NCBI RefSeq assembly: GCF_002483305.1
Contig: NZ_DLHQ01000026.1
Span: 200,069 to 264,068 of the forward strand
Length of the DNA stretch: 64,000 bases
Reading direction: 5' to 3'
Origin: Brevundimonas sp. UBA7664
GTDB lineage: Bacteria > Pseudomonadota > Alphaproteobacteria > Caulobacterales > Caulobacteraceae
The position numbers and the translations under genes were made by a program. The first letter of the stretch is position 1, and every line of letters starts with the position of its first letter. The notes beneath the pieces were generated by a model, which was not told the origin of the DNA, did not search any database, and saw nothing but the letters and a program-made list of their open reading frames with translations. Shown in pieces: positions 32,878 through 41,179 of the stretch.

Positions 32878-35160
32878 CTACTCGGCCGGCAGGACCGCCG
32901 GCTTCACCGGGGCGTCGATCGCCGGCTTCGGCTGCAGACCCCCGATCACCAGCCGGGCGGCGAAGATCGCCAGGGTGAAAGCCCCCGCCCCGAACACCAC
33001 GTCTCCAGGGACGCGCATCCACACCAGCGTCTCGACCAGGGGCGAGTGGATGACCGCCGGAGAGCGCGCGTACCACATGCCATGCTCAATGCTGGCGAAG
33101 GCCTGGACCACGCCGACCGGGAGCAGCGACAGGAAGACCATCATCAGGAGACCGCCGTTGAGCAGCCAGAAGGTCCAGCCCAGAAGCTTGTCGCTCCAGG
33201 CCTCGGCGCGCGACATGCCGCGGAAGCAGAACAGCAGCAGGCCGATGCCCAGCATCCCGTAGACCCCGAACAGGGCGGCGTGGGCGTGGGTCGCCGTCGT
33301 GTTCAGACCCTGGATGTAATAGAGGCTGAGCGGCGGGTTGATCATGAAGCCGAAGACGCCGGCGCCGAGCAGATTCCAGAAGGACACAGCGACAAAGAAC
33401 AGGATCGGCCATTTGTAGAGCTTGACCCAGGGCGCCGCCTTGGTGTGGCGCCAGTTCTCGAAGGCCTCGAAGCCGATCAGGGCCAGGGGCACGACTTCCA
33501 GCGCCGAGAACATCGAGCCGATAGCCATGATCGATACGGGCGTGCCTGCGAAATAGAGGTGATGCAGGGTGCCCAGAACGCCGCCGGTCATGAAGACGAT
33601 GGTGCCGAACATGACCGCCAGGTTGGCCGTCGCCGCCCGGACCAGTCCGAGCCGCACGAACAGCAGTCCGATCACGGCGGTGGCGAAGACCTCGAAGAAG
33701 CCCTCAACCCACAGGTGAACGATCCACCAGCGCCAGTATTCGACCATCGAGATGTGGGTGTGCTTGCCCCACATGAAGCCGGCCGCATACATCAGGGCGA
33801 TGGCGATCGTGGACAGGAACAGCACCATGATCACCGGCTTGGCGGCGTTGGGCGACTTCAGCGCCGGCCAGAGCGCGCGGGTGACCAGCACCAGCCAGAG
33901 CAGCAGGCCGACGAACAACAGTGTCTGCCAGAAGCGTCCGAGGTCGACGTACTCCCAGCCCTGGTGGCCGAACCACCAGTTGGTGTTCAGGTCGAGCACC
34001 TGCTGCACGCCCAACCATTCACCGATCATCGAGCCGACCACGACAATCAGCAGGGCGAACCACAGGATGTTGACCCCCAGCTTCTGGAAGCGGGGCTCGT
34101 GGCCCGAGATCATCGGCGCGATGTAGAGGCCCGTGGCCAGCCAGGCGGTGGCGATCCAGAAGATGGCCAACTGGGTGTGCCAGGTGCGGCTGACCGCATA
34201 GGGCAGCCATTCCGACAGGGGGAAGCCATAGAAGTCATGGCCCTCGACCGCATAGTGGGCGGTGACGGCGCCGAGGCCGACCTGGGCCAGGAACAGGGCG
34301 ATGACGGTGAGGAAATACTTACCGGTCGCCTTCATCGACGGCGTCGGCTTCATCGAGCCCAGGGGGTCGCTGGTCGGGACGACGACGTGGTCCTCGCGCT
34401 TGGTGCTGGCGTGCCAGAAGACGAGAGCGGCGACGCCGATGATCAGCAACAGCACGCTGGCGACCGACCAGACGACATTGGCCGAGGTCGGCACATTGTC
34501 GATCAGGGGCTCGTGCGGCCAGTTCGAGGTGAAGGTGATGTCGCTGTCGGGGCGATTGGTGCCGGCGCCCCAGCTGGCCCACCAGTAGAAGGCGGCGATC
34601 TGGTCGCGACGGCCGGCGTCGGGCACCGGATTGTTGGCGATGGCGTACTGCTCGCGCAGCGACTCCAGGGCCGGATCATCGCCCAGCAGCGCCGTGTAGT
34701 GGGCCTTCACCTCGCGGATGGCCGCGGCCCGATCGTTCGAGACCGTTATGGTCTGCGTCGTCGGATCATAGGTGTTGGTGCGCATCTCGGCTTTCAGGCG
34801 GGCCTTGAGACCGGCCTGCCGCTCGACGTCGAGCGCGGCGTAGGGCGCGCCGTATTCCCGTCCGGCCCAGAGGTCGAGCAGGGCGACCGATTCCCGGTGC
34901 AGCTGGTCGGCCGACCAGTCCGGCGCGACATAGCCGCCGTGGCCCCAGATCGAACCGACCTGCTGGCCGCCCATGGATTGCCACGCCAGCTGGCCCGTCT
35001 GGATGTCATCGCGGGTGAACAGCACTGAACCGGACGCATCGACGACCTGCGCCGGAATGGGCGGGGCCAGTCTGTGGATCTCTCGCCCCTGCAGCCCGAG
35101 GACGGCGAAGGACGCCATCATGATCACGGCCAGGAGCAGCCATAGTCGTTTGGTTGTCAT
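32878..35160 (-). CDS. norB: Quinol-dependent nitric oxide reductase (qNOR, NorZ type)
   Basis: 760 residues, single-subunit enzyme reducing 2 NO to N2O in the inner membrane. The N-terminal extension with one helix and a periplasmic domain (DIQTGQLAWQSMGGQQVGSIWGHGGYVAPDWSADQL) replaces NorC and marks the quinol type. The catalytic part has the haem/non-haem iron histidines in SRTWHTQLAIFWIATAWL, GTLHHLYFAGTP and TTATHAHAALFGVYG. No norC, norD or norQ nearby, as expected for qNOR. A TTGTC-N4-GACAA operator lies 88 bp upstream. Confidence 0.96.
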   Translation of the reverse strand: MTTKRLWLLLAVIMMASFAVLGLQGREIHRLAPPIPAQVVDASGSVLFTRDDIQTGQLAWQSMGGQQVGSIWGHGGYVAPDWSADQLHRESVALLDLWAGREYGAPYAALDVERQAGLKARLKAEMRTNTYDPTTQTITVSNDRAAAIREVKAHYTALLGDDPALESLREQYAIANNPVPDAGRRDQIAAFYWWASWGAGTNRPDSDITFTSNWPHEPLIDNVPTSANVVWSVASVLLLIIGVAALVFWHASTKREDHVVVPTSDPLGSMKPTPSMKATGKYFLTVIALFLAQVGLGAVTAHYAVEGHDFYGFPLSEWLPYAVSRTWHTQLAIFWIATAWLATGLYIAPMISGHEPRFQKLGVNILWFALLIVVVGSMIGEWLGVQQVLDLNTNWWFGHQGWEYVDLGRFWQTLLFVGLLLWLVLVTRALWPALKSPNAAKPVIMVLFLSTIAIALMYAAGFMWGKHTHISMVEYWRWWIVHLWVEGFFEVFATAVIGLLFVRLGLVRAATANLAVMFGTIVFMTGGVLGTLHHLYFAGTPVSIMAIGSMFSALEVVPLALIGFEAFENWRHTKAAPWVKLYKWPILFFVAVSFWNLLGAGVFGFMINPPLSLYYIQGLNTTATHAHAALFGVYGMLGIGLLLFCFRGMSRAEAWSDKLLGWTFWLLNGGLLMMVFLSLLPVGVVQAFASIEHGMWYARSPAVIHSPLVETLVWMRVPGDVVFGAGAFTLAIFAARLVIGGLQPKPAIDAPVKPAVLPAE

Positions 35161-35241
35161 CTCGCGGTATCCCTGCGGCCACGCGGGATGTCCCGGTCCG
35201 GCCAAGTGAAGTTTCCATCCGTCGATCAGGGTGGCGGGACG

Positions 35242-35255
35242 TTGTCGGTCGACAA
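35242..35255. promoter_or_regulatory. Predicted Crp/Fnr-type operator of norB
   Basis: TTGTCGGTCGACAA, a perfect 14-bp palindrome of TTG-N8-CAA form centred 88 bp before norB. A CCCCC-N3-GGGGG palindrome (35267-35279) lies 11 bp upstream of it. Confidence 0.65.
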
Positions 35256-35348
35256 ACTCGGGGATTCCCCCAGTGGGGGATGTCCCCGGGATCACACCGC
35301 CCGGGCGTGCCGGGTCGCGGCGGCTGGAGGGCGGGCGTCGAAATGGTC

Positions 35349-36164
35349 GGTGCCGACAGGTTAACCGCGCCAAGTCGAAAGCCGCCCTACCCTGCCTGGA
35401 ATCAGGCAGCAGCGGCCGCCCAAGCGTTCGCCGCTTCGGCTCGGAAAAGCCGAAGGGTTGGTCTGCTGATCAAATGCCGCCGGATGTTGAAGGTGTTGTA
35501 GATCGCCGCGTGGGTGGTGCGGCATCTCTGAGCGGAGGCTTGGGATTTGAACCGCTGCTGCTGTCGCTCTCGTCGTCGGACCGGCAGGTGCGAGTTCTCT
35601 GCTCGATTGTTCTCCCGAAGCCGTCCGGGTCGATGCAGGTGCCGCAGATCCTGTTGATCCAGAGCCGCGCCATATGAGGCCAGGCCATCCGTCGTGATCG
35701 TCTGCGGCTCAACCGGCCGGTTGTGTAGCAGGCGTCGAAGAAGCCTCAGCGCCGCCTCCGTATCCCGCCGGCGCTGGACCACGAGGTCCAGGGCCTCGCC
35801 TTCATCATCGACCGCTCGCCACAGCTAAATCCGCTGTCCACCGATCCGGCAGACCATCTCGTCCAGGTGCCAGCGCGGCGACGGGGCCCCTCGCCGCTTC
35901 TTTAGCCGCCGGGCGACCAAGGGGCCGAACTTGATGGTCCAGCACCGGATCGTCTCGTAGCTGACCTCGATCCCCCGCTGCACCATCAGCTCCTCTACGC
36001 CACGAAAACTGAGGCTGAACCGGAAGTACAGCCACACGGCCTGACGGATCACGTCAGCCGGAAACCGGTGACGCTTGAACGAAAGCGACTTCACGAAACA
36101 TCATCCCCGACAGCGGTTTAGGCCGACTATGCCGGAGACCTTTTAGCGCTTGCCTGACAGCACC
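35349..36164 (-). mobile_element. Decayed IS6-family-type insertion sequence
   Basis: 816 bp. The imperfect ends GGTGCCGACAGG (35349-35360) and the complement of 36153-36164 (GGTGCTGTCAGG) match at 10 of 12 positions and lie 53 and 58 bp from the two ends of the transposase frame. The flanking 8-mers (AAATGGTC and CTGGCTCG) differ, so no target duplication is left. It marks the distal border of the denitrification block. Confidence 0.65.
35402..36094 (-). pseudogene. IS6-type DDE transposase, interrupted by a nonsense codon
   Basis: 231 codons in one frame with an internal TAG at 35827-35825. Before it: MKSLSFKRHRFPADVIRQAV, LSFRGVEELMVQRGIEVSYETIRCW (helix-turn-helix) and WHLDEMVCRIGGQRI with the first catalytic Asp; after it: LWRAVDDEGEALDLVVQRRRDTEAA (continuing the DDE core), TTDGLASYGAAL (second Asp) and ENNRAENSHLPVRRRER (Glu). 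In intact relatives a single aromatic or similar residue stands where the stop is. Presumably inactive. Confidence 0.9.
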
Positions 36165-36318
36165 CTGGCTCGCGGCCGACCGGATCATAGCCTTGCTTAA
36201 AGACCGTCGGCGGATCCCCGCCGCATGAAATCAATGGGGGTCGCGGAGCCCTGTCTGTTGCATCGCCCGGGCCAGAACAGTCAAATGGCCACGGCCATGC
36301 CCGGCCGCTGGAACGCCG

Positions 36319-37716
36319 ATGGTCCTGTCATCTTTGCCCACCTACATCAGTACGCGCGGTGCCTCGCCAGAAGTGGATTTCGCGGGCGCTCTCCTGGCCG
36401 GGGTCGCTCCGGACGGCGGGCTTTACGTTCCCCGGGTCTGGCCACGATTGCCGGAGAATGTGGCGGGTCAAGGGGGCGACGCCACAGCGCAGGCGGCGGC
36501 GGTACTGTCGCCTTTCATTGGCGAAGCCCTGCCGGCTGGAGCCCTGGACCGGGCCACGGCGCGGCTGTCCGACCAGTTCGCGCACCGGGACATAGCGCCG
36601 CTCGTAGAGGTCGCGCCCGGCCTTTTCATGCTCGAGCTGTTTCACGGCCCCACGGCGGCCTTCAAGGACTACGCCATGCAGATGGTGGCGGTGCTGGCGG
36701 AGACTGCCTTGTCCGCCAGCGACGAACGTTTGTTGCTGGTGACGGCGACCAGTGGGGATACGGGCGCCGCGGCCGTCCGTGCCTTCGGCGGCATGGAGCG
36801 GATCGATCTGGTGGTGTTGCATCCATTGGGACGGGTGTCGCCGGTGCAACGGCTGCAGATGACCACCACCGGCGCCGCCAATGTCGTGAACCTCGCTGTC
36901 AGGGGCGACTTCGACGACTGCCAGCGGATGGTGAAGGCGCTGCTTAAAGATCCGGAGTTGCGCGCCGCGCGGCGGCTGAGCTCTGTGAACTCCATCAACT
37001 GGGCCCGTCTGGCTGGACAGATTCCCTACTACGCCAGCGCGGCGCGCGCCCTCGGTGCCGAGGCGGGTCAAGCGACCTATGTGGTGCCGACTGGCAATTT
37101 CGGCGACGCGTTCGCCGGCTGGGGCGCGCGGCGGATGGGTCTGCCGATGGCCGGACTGGTGGCGGCGACCAACTGCAACGACGCGCTGGTGCGGGCGCTG
37201 GAAACCGGTGTCTATGAGCAGGTGAGGGCCCGACCGACCGCCAGCGTCAGCATGGATGTGCAGGCACCGTCCAATTTCGAGCGGCTGGTGTTCGAGGCCT
37301 CCGGCCGCGACGCCGATCTCACGCGCGGCCTGTTCGAGGACTTCGCCCGGGACGGCCGCATCACCTTACCGGACGATCTGCGAACGGCCCTGCGGCGCGA
37401 GGTGTCAGCGGTCTCGGTCAGCGAAGCGGAGACGGCTCGGGAGATCACCCGGACCTGGACCGAATGCGGCCGGGTGATCTGTCCGCACACGGCCGTGGCC
37501 CTGCACGCCGCCCGGCGACTCGACCGCACGGCCGGCCCGGTGGTCGCCCTGTCGACCGCGCATCCGGCCAAGTTTCCAGAGGCCGTCGAGGCGGCGCTCG
37601 GCTTCGCGCCGGAGCGGCCGCCTCGGCTCGAGGGGCTGGAGGGCCTCAGCGAGCGCTTCAAGACGGTGGATCCGACGCTGGAGTCCGTTCTGGCCGCGAT
37701 CGACCTTCCGCGCTGA
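36319..37716 (+). CDS. thrC: Threonine synthase
   Basis: PLP enzyme converting O-phosphohomoserine to threonine. 465 residues. YISTRGASPEVDFAGALLAGVAPDGGLYVP at the N-terminus, the PLP-lysine segment LFHGPTAAFKDYAMQMV, TATSGDTGAAAVRAF, and the SINWARLAGQIPYYASA and VPTGNFGDAFAGW stretches are family markers. The ATG at 36319 has a weak ribosome site; a TTG at 36334 is an alternative start. It abuts thrB tail to tail and completes the aspartate-to-threonine set of this locus. Confidence 0.94.
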   Translation: MVLSSLPTYISTRGASPEVDFAGALLAGVAPDGGLYVPRVWPRLPENVAGQGGDATAQAAAVLSPFIGEALPAGALDRATARLSDQFAHRDIAPLVEVAPGLFMLELFHGPTAAFKDYAMQMVAVLAETALSASDERLLLVTATSGDTGAAAVRAFGGMERIDLVVLHPLGRVSPVQRLQMTTTGAANVVNLAVRGDFDDCQRMVKALLKDPELRAARRLSSVNSINWARLAGQIPYYASAARALGAEAGQATYVVPTGNFGDAFAGWGARRMGLPMAGLVAATNCNDALVRALETGVYEQVRARPTASVSMDVQAPSNFERLVFEASGRDADLTRGLFEDFARDGRITLPDDLRTALRREVSAVSVSEAETAREITRTWTECGRVICPHTAVALHAARRLDRTAGPVVALSTAHPAKFPEAVEAALGFAPERPPRLEGLEGLSERFKTVDPTLESVLAAIDLPR

Positions 37717-38664
37717 TCAGGCGGCGAGCGCCGCTCCGGTCCACCAGTCGAGCCGGCGCAGGAAGGGTGCCGGATCCTTGGGCGTGACCAGGGCGACGGG
37801 ATCGTGGAACAGCCGGTCGTGCAGGCGGGTCAGGGTAAACCGGACCGCGGCCACCGCGCCGAGCTCTGGCAGGACCTCCCGCTCGGCGGCCGTGAGTGGG
37901 CGGATCGACTCATAGCCCGACTGGAAGGCCGCCAAGGCCGCGGGAAGCGGCGTCCCGTGGGCGTCGAACCCCCAGGCCGACAGGGCGATGGCGAGGTCAT
38001 AGGCCAAGGCGTCGACGCAGGCGAAATAGAAGTCGATCAAGCCGCTCGGGACGCTCGCATCGAACAGGAGGTTGTCGGGAAAATAGTCGGCGTGGATAGC
38101 GCCTCGCGGCAGGTCGGCGGCCGGATCCGGCGCTCCCTCGGCGACCCACGGAGCCAGCCGGTCAAGCAGTCGCCGATCGGCTCCGACGGCGCGCGTCTTG
38201 CAACGCTCAAACAGCGCCTGCCGGGCGGCAGGCCCCACTGGATTGGCCCGGGTTCCCGGATAATCGGCCGCCGCCAGATGCAGACGGGCGAGCAGGATGC
38301 CGGCGGCCGCGTGATCATCGAGGGAGGGCTCGGTCTTCGCGACGCCGGGCAGCCAGTCGAGAATGGCCGCGGGACGTCCGTTCAGGCGCCCGACCGACTG
38401 GCCTTCCGCGTCGGTGAGCGCGCGGGCGCAGGGCAATCCGCGGTCGGCCGAATGCCGGGTCAAGCCCAGGCAGAATGGCAGATCGCGCGCGTCAATGCGG
38501 CCCTCAAACAGGGTCAGGACGAACCGCCCCTGATCGGTATCCAGACGGTAGTTGGTGTTCTCCACCCCTTCGGCGATCGGCGTCAGGGCGTGCAGGGTTC
38601 CGATGCCGAAGCGGCAAATAAAGGCCTCGGCCTCGGCTTCGTGGACCGGAGTAAATACCGCCAC
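37717..38664 (-). CDS. thrB: Homoserine kinase (ThrB, aminoglycoside phosphotransferase-like fold)
   Basis: 315 residues from the GTG at 38664 (MAVFTPVHEAEAEAFI), the usual family beginning; the ATG at 38685 would overlap the upstream gene by 20 bp. Motifs are GVENTNYRLDTDQGRFVLTLFE (nucleotide loop and lysine region), RLHLAAADYPG, and the catalytic GAIHADYFPDNLLFD followed by GLIDFYFAC (metal-binding Asp). Makes O-phosphohomoserine for ThrC. One base separates it from the AK-HSD stop, so they form a two-gene operon under the same attenuator. Confidence 0.92.
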   Translation of the reverse strand: MAVFTPVHEAEAEAFICRFGIGTLHALTPIAEGVENTNYRLDTDQGRFVLTLFEGRIDARDLPFCLGLTRHSADRGLPCARALTDAEGQSVGRLNGRPAAILDWLPGVAKTEPSLDDHAAAGILLARLHLAAADYPGTRANPVGPAARQALFERCKTRAVGADRRLLDRLAPWVAEGAPDPAADLPRGAIHADYFPDNLLFDASVPSGLIDFYFACVDALAYDLAIALSAWGFDAHGTPLPAALAAFQSGYESIRPLTAAEREVLPELGAVAAVRFTLTRLHDRLFHDPVALVTPKDPAPFLRRLDWWTGAALAA

Positions 38665-38665
38665 G

Positions 38666-40414
38666 TCAGGCGTCCTGAAGCGCAAAGCGGTTGGCGGCGA
38701 GGTCGGCGAGGTCGGCCAGCAGGCTTTCGGCGGTGGCCCAGCGGCCGGCGCCGCGGCCCCGGCAACGCACGATCGATCCCTCTTGGCCGATGACCTTCAA
38801 GGCATTGCGCTCTCCGTTCAAGGCGGCGAACAGGGGATCCAGGGTGCCGGCGACGAGACGAACCTCGGCGACGACCCGGCCGTTGTCCAGACGGCAACGA
38901 CACAGCTGGCGCGCACCCGGCGGTGGCGGGGCGTCGGGTGAAAGCACGTCGCGCGGGATGTCCGCCTCGTCCGGCATCAGGCCGAAAGCCTCGAAGGCCA
39001 GCAGGCGGACCTTGGCGGCGGCGTCAAGACCTTCGAGGTCCGAGGAGGGATCCTCCTCGGCGAAGCCGGCGGCCCGCGCCTCGGCCAGGGCCTGGTCGAA
39101 GGAGGCGCCGGAATCGAGACGTTCAAGCATGAAGTTGACCGTGCCGTTCAGCACGGCTTCAAAGGCTGTGACCGGGCCGTCGGCGCGGGCCGCGCGCAGG
39201 GTCTCGACCATGGGGGCGCCGCCCCCGATGGCGGCCGACCACATCAGCTTAGCCTCATGCTCCCCGGCCAGCGCGAGCAGGCCGGCGGGGTCCCGGCTGA
39301 TGGCCTGCTTGTTAGCGCTGGCCACATCGACGCCGCGCTCGAGCGCGGCACGGATCAGGGCGTGACCCGCGTCGGCTTCCGACAAGGCTTCGAGCAGAAT
39401 GTCCGGTTCGCGAGCCAGCAGGGCGGCGGCGTCAGCCACGAACAACGGTGCAAGCGCCTCGGTCGAAAAACCGGGGATGTGACGGACCTTGGACGGGTCG
39501 CGAACCAGAACGCCAACCACCTCGACGCGGGCGTCGCCGAGCAGTTGGGAGAGGGCGCCGCCGCCGACGACCCCGCAGCCGGCGACGGCGACCTTCAGTC
39601 GTCTGCGCGGCGGAACGCGGCGCGGGGGCGCGCCCTCGGCCCCGATTACTGTGCGGTGGCCGTCGGCGTGGTTGCGCACCTCGACGCACAGACGTCGGGC
39701 CTCGGCGAGGTCGAGCGCGTCGGGCTGAACGAGGCCTCCGCCCAGGGCCTTGGCCTCCGCCCAACTGGCCTGATCGTAACGGCGGGCGTCCGGATCGGTG
39801 TTCGGATCACGGTCGTAGAGACCGTCGACGTCCTTCACCAGCTGCACGTGGTCAAGGCCGAATTCGGCGGCCAGGAACAGGGCCGTCAGGTCCGAGCCGC
39901 CCCGGCCCAGCAGGACGGTTCGGCCGTCAGGCCCCAGGGCGCCGAAGCCCGGCGCCACCACGACCTCGTGACGTTCCAGCGCCTGCTCCAACACCGAGCG
40001 AGCCAGGGCGACGGGACGGGCGTGTTCACGTGGGCCTTCGGCGAGGATGCCGAGTTCGCGCACCGTCAGCGTCACGGCATCCAGGCCGATGCGGTCGCAG
40101 GCCAGCGCGGTCAGGGCGGCGGAGCGCTCCTCCCCCTGCACGACATAGGCGGGCAACAGGGGATTGTCGTGGGCGAGACCGAGCCCGCGCGCCTCTGCCA
40201 ACAGCCTGTCGGTCTCGCCGGCGAAGGCAGAGACCACAGCCACGACCCGACGACCGCGCCGTACCTCGGCATAGATGGCGGAGGCCACGGCCGGCGCGTC
40301 GGCTGGTCCGGTCAGGACCGAACTGCCGAATTTCATCACCACGACGGGCGCGCCCGGGAGCGGGGCAAGTCGGACGAGCGCGGGCTCGGGGCGGAGAAGG
40401 GCGAGGCTGGGCAT
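38666..40414 (-). CDS. Aspartokinase-homoserine dehydrogenase fusion without ACT domains
   Basis: 582 residues; E. coli ThrA is about 820. Residues about 20-250 form an aspartokinase-type domain (VVMKFGSSVLTGP, LLGRGGSDLTALFLAAEFG, VKDVDGLYDRDP, ALDLAEARRLCVEVRNH); KFGSSVL differs from the usual KFGGTSV. Residues about 270-582 are homoserine dehydrogenase (VAVAGCGVVGGGALSQLL, SANKQAISRD, AAIGGGAPMVETL, VLNGTVNFMLERL, EEDPSSDLEGLDAAAKV). Neither the central nor a terminal ACT regulatory pair is present, so feedback by threonine at protein level is not expected. Transcription is instead likely set by the upstream leader. Confidence 0.9.
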   Translation of the reverse strand: MPSLALLRPEPALVRLAPLPGAPVVVMKFGSSVLTGPADAPAVASAIYAEVRRGRRVVAVVSAFAGETDRLLAEARGLGLAHDNPLLPAYVVQGEERSAALTALACDRIGLDAVTLTVRELGILAEGPREHARPVALARSVLEQALERHEVVVAPGFGALGPDGRTVLLGRGGSDLTALFLAAEFGLDHVQLVKDVDGLYDRDPNTDPDARRYDQASWAEAKALGGGLVQPDALDLAEARRLCVEVRNHADGHRTVIGAEGAPPRRVPPRRRLKVAVAGCGVVGGGALSQLLGDARVEVVGVLVRDPSKVRHIPGFSTEALAPLFVADAAALLAREPDILLEALSEADAGHALIRAALERGVDVASANKQAISRDPAGLLALAGEHEAKLMWSAAIGGGAPMVETLRAARADGPVTAFEAVLNGTVNFMLERLDSGASFDQALAEARAAGFAEEDPSSDLEGLDAAAKVRLLAFEAFGLMPDEADIPRDVLSPDAPPPPGARQLCRCRLDNGRVVAEVRLVAGTLDPLFAALNGERNALKVIGQEGSIVRCRGRGAGRWATAESLLADLADLAANRFALQDA

Positions 40415-40470
40415 GATCGGGGCTTTCGGGAGGAGGCTGATCGGGAGGGCTGGAACTAGGGGCGGAAATG

Positions 40471-40501
40471 AAAAACCCCGCCCGGGGGTCCGGGCGGGGT
40501 T
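40471..40501 (-). terminator. Attenuator terminator before the AK-HSD gene
   Basis: 12-bp perfect stem (40474-40485 with 40490-40501) and a 4-nt loop, with the transcript ending in five U (40475-40471). It stands between the Thr-codon leader and the structural gene, 57 bp before its start. Confidence 0.9.
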
Positions 40502-40531
40502 GGGTTGGGCGATCCTGAGTCCTGGTGCGCG

Positions 40532-40579
40532 CTAACCTGTCCCCGCCATGAGCGTGGTGGTGGTGGTGGTGGTGGTCAT
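40532..40579 (-). CDS. Threonine-operon leader peptide (attenuation)
   Basis: 15 residues: MTTTTTTTTLMAGTG, that is eight consecutive Thr codons (seven ACC, one ACG), then a TAG at 40534-40532. A strong rho-independent terminator follows 31 bp downstream and the AK-HSD gene next. This is the logic of E. coli thrL: stalling at Thr codons when charged tRNA-Thr is short would favour an antiterminator. I did not find a clear competing antiterminator pairing by eye. The start ATG is at 40579. Confidence 0.88.
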   Translation of the reverse strand: MTTTTTTTTLMAGTG

Positions 40580-40840
40580 ACCGAGGCCGCTGGCGCGCGC
40601 GACCGCAACGCCGCCTGAGGCGGTGGGACGGGCGCGAAGGGCGACGGTGATATGGGCCAAGGGACCAAGCTCAATTTGAATTCGGACTACAAGCTGCGGT
40701 GTGCGGAGGCATCCGTCAAGCGCGTTCACTTCCCGCGCTGCCATCCGCCATCGCGCGTGTCGCTCCGGAGCGGATGGACTCAGGCGAAGGTCTGCTGGCT
40801 GGCGGAGATCTGGTGTCCGATAGCGGCGCGGGGCGGCTCT

Positions 40841-41098
40841 TCAGGCGCGGCGGGCATTGAAGGCGTTGGGGCCTGGCTCCCGTGGCAGGACATGGGTGAA
40901 ACGCCCCAGGGCTGCAGGCCAGTTTTCAACGAGGCGACGCGCGAGCGGGGCACAGGCTTCGGCCGCGTAACGTGCGACGAGCGCCCGGAGCCGTTCCGCC
41001 GCACCGCCGACAACCGCGCCACCGACCACGGAGTCTGCGTCGAAAAGCGTTGGGGCGGTTTCTGCGGGGATCCCGCGCCAGAGCGAAAGCGGGTTCAT
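40841..41098 (-). CDS. Small protein resembling the glutamate synthase large-subunit C-terminus (possible remnant)
   Basis: 85 residues from MNPLSLWRGIPAETAPTLFD. The last half, ERLRALVARYAAEACAPLARRLVENWPAALGRFTHVLPRE, follows the pattern of the extreme C-terminus of GltB (R-H-x-x-x-T-x-S-x-x-A-x-x-L-x-x-W-x-x-x-L-x-x-F-x-x-V-x-P-x-[DE]). No other GltB part lies nearby. Either a free-standing tail domain or a leftover fragment. The frame is open 66 bp further up to another ATG (41164). Start uncertain; a purine-rich AGGGAGG stands 14 nt upstream of this ATG. Confidence 0.45.
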   Translation of the reverse strand: MNPLSLWRGIPAETAPTLFDADSVVGGAVVGGAAERLRALVARYAAEACAPLARRLVENWPAALGRFTHVLPREPGPNAFNARRA

Positions 41099-41179
41099 CA
41101 CGACCCGCTGAACCTCCCTGCCGTCGCACCTTGTCCGAGAAGGCGCGACGGCAGCCACATTCAATCCAACAGACGGAGG

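Noticed and set aside
40555..40576. GGT tandem repeat as a simple microsatellite
   Set aside because: On the minus strand it is the ACC run of the leader peptide, with start, stop and terminator in place.
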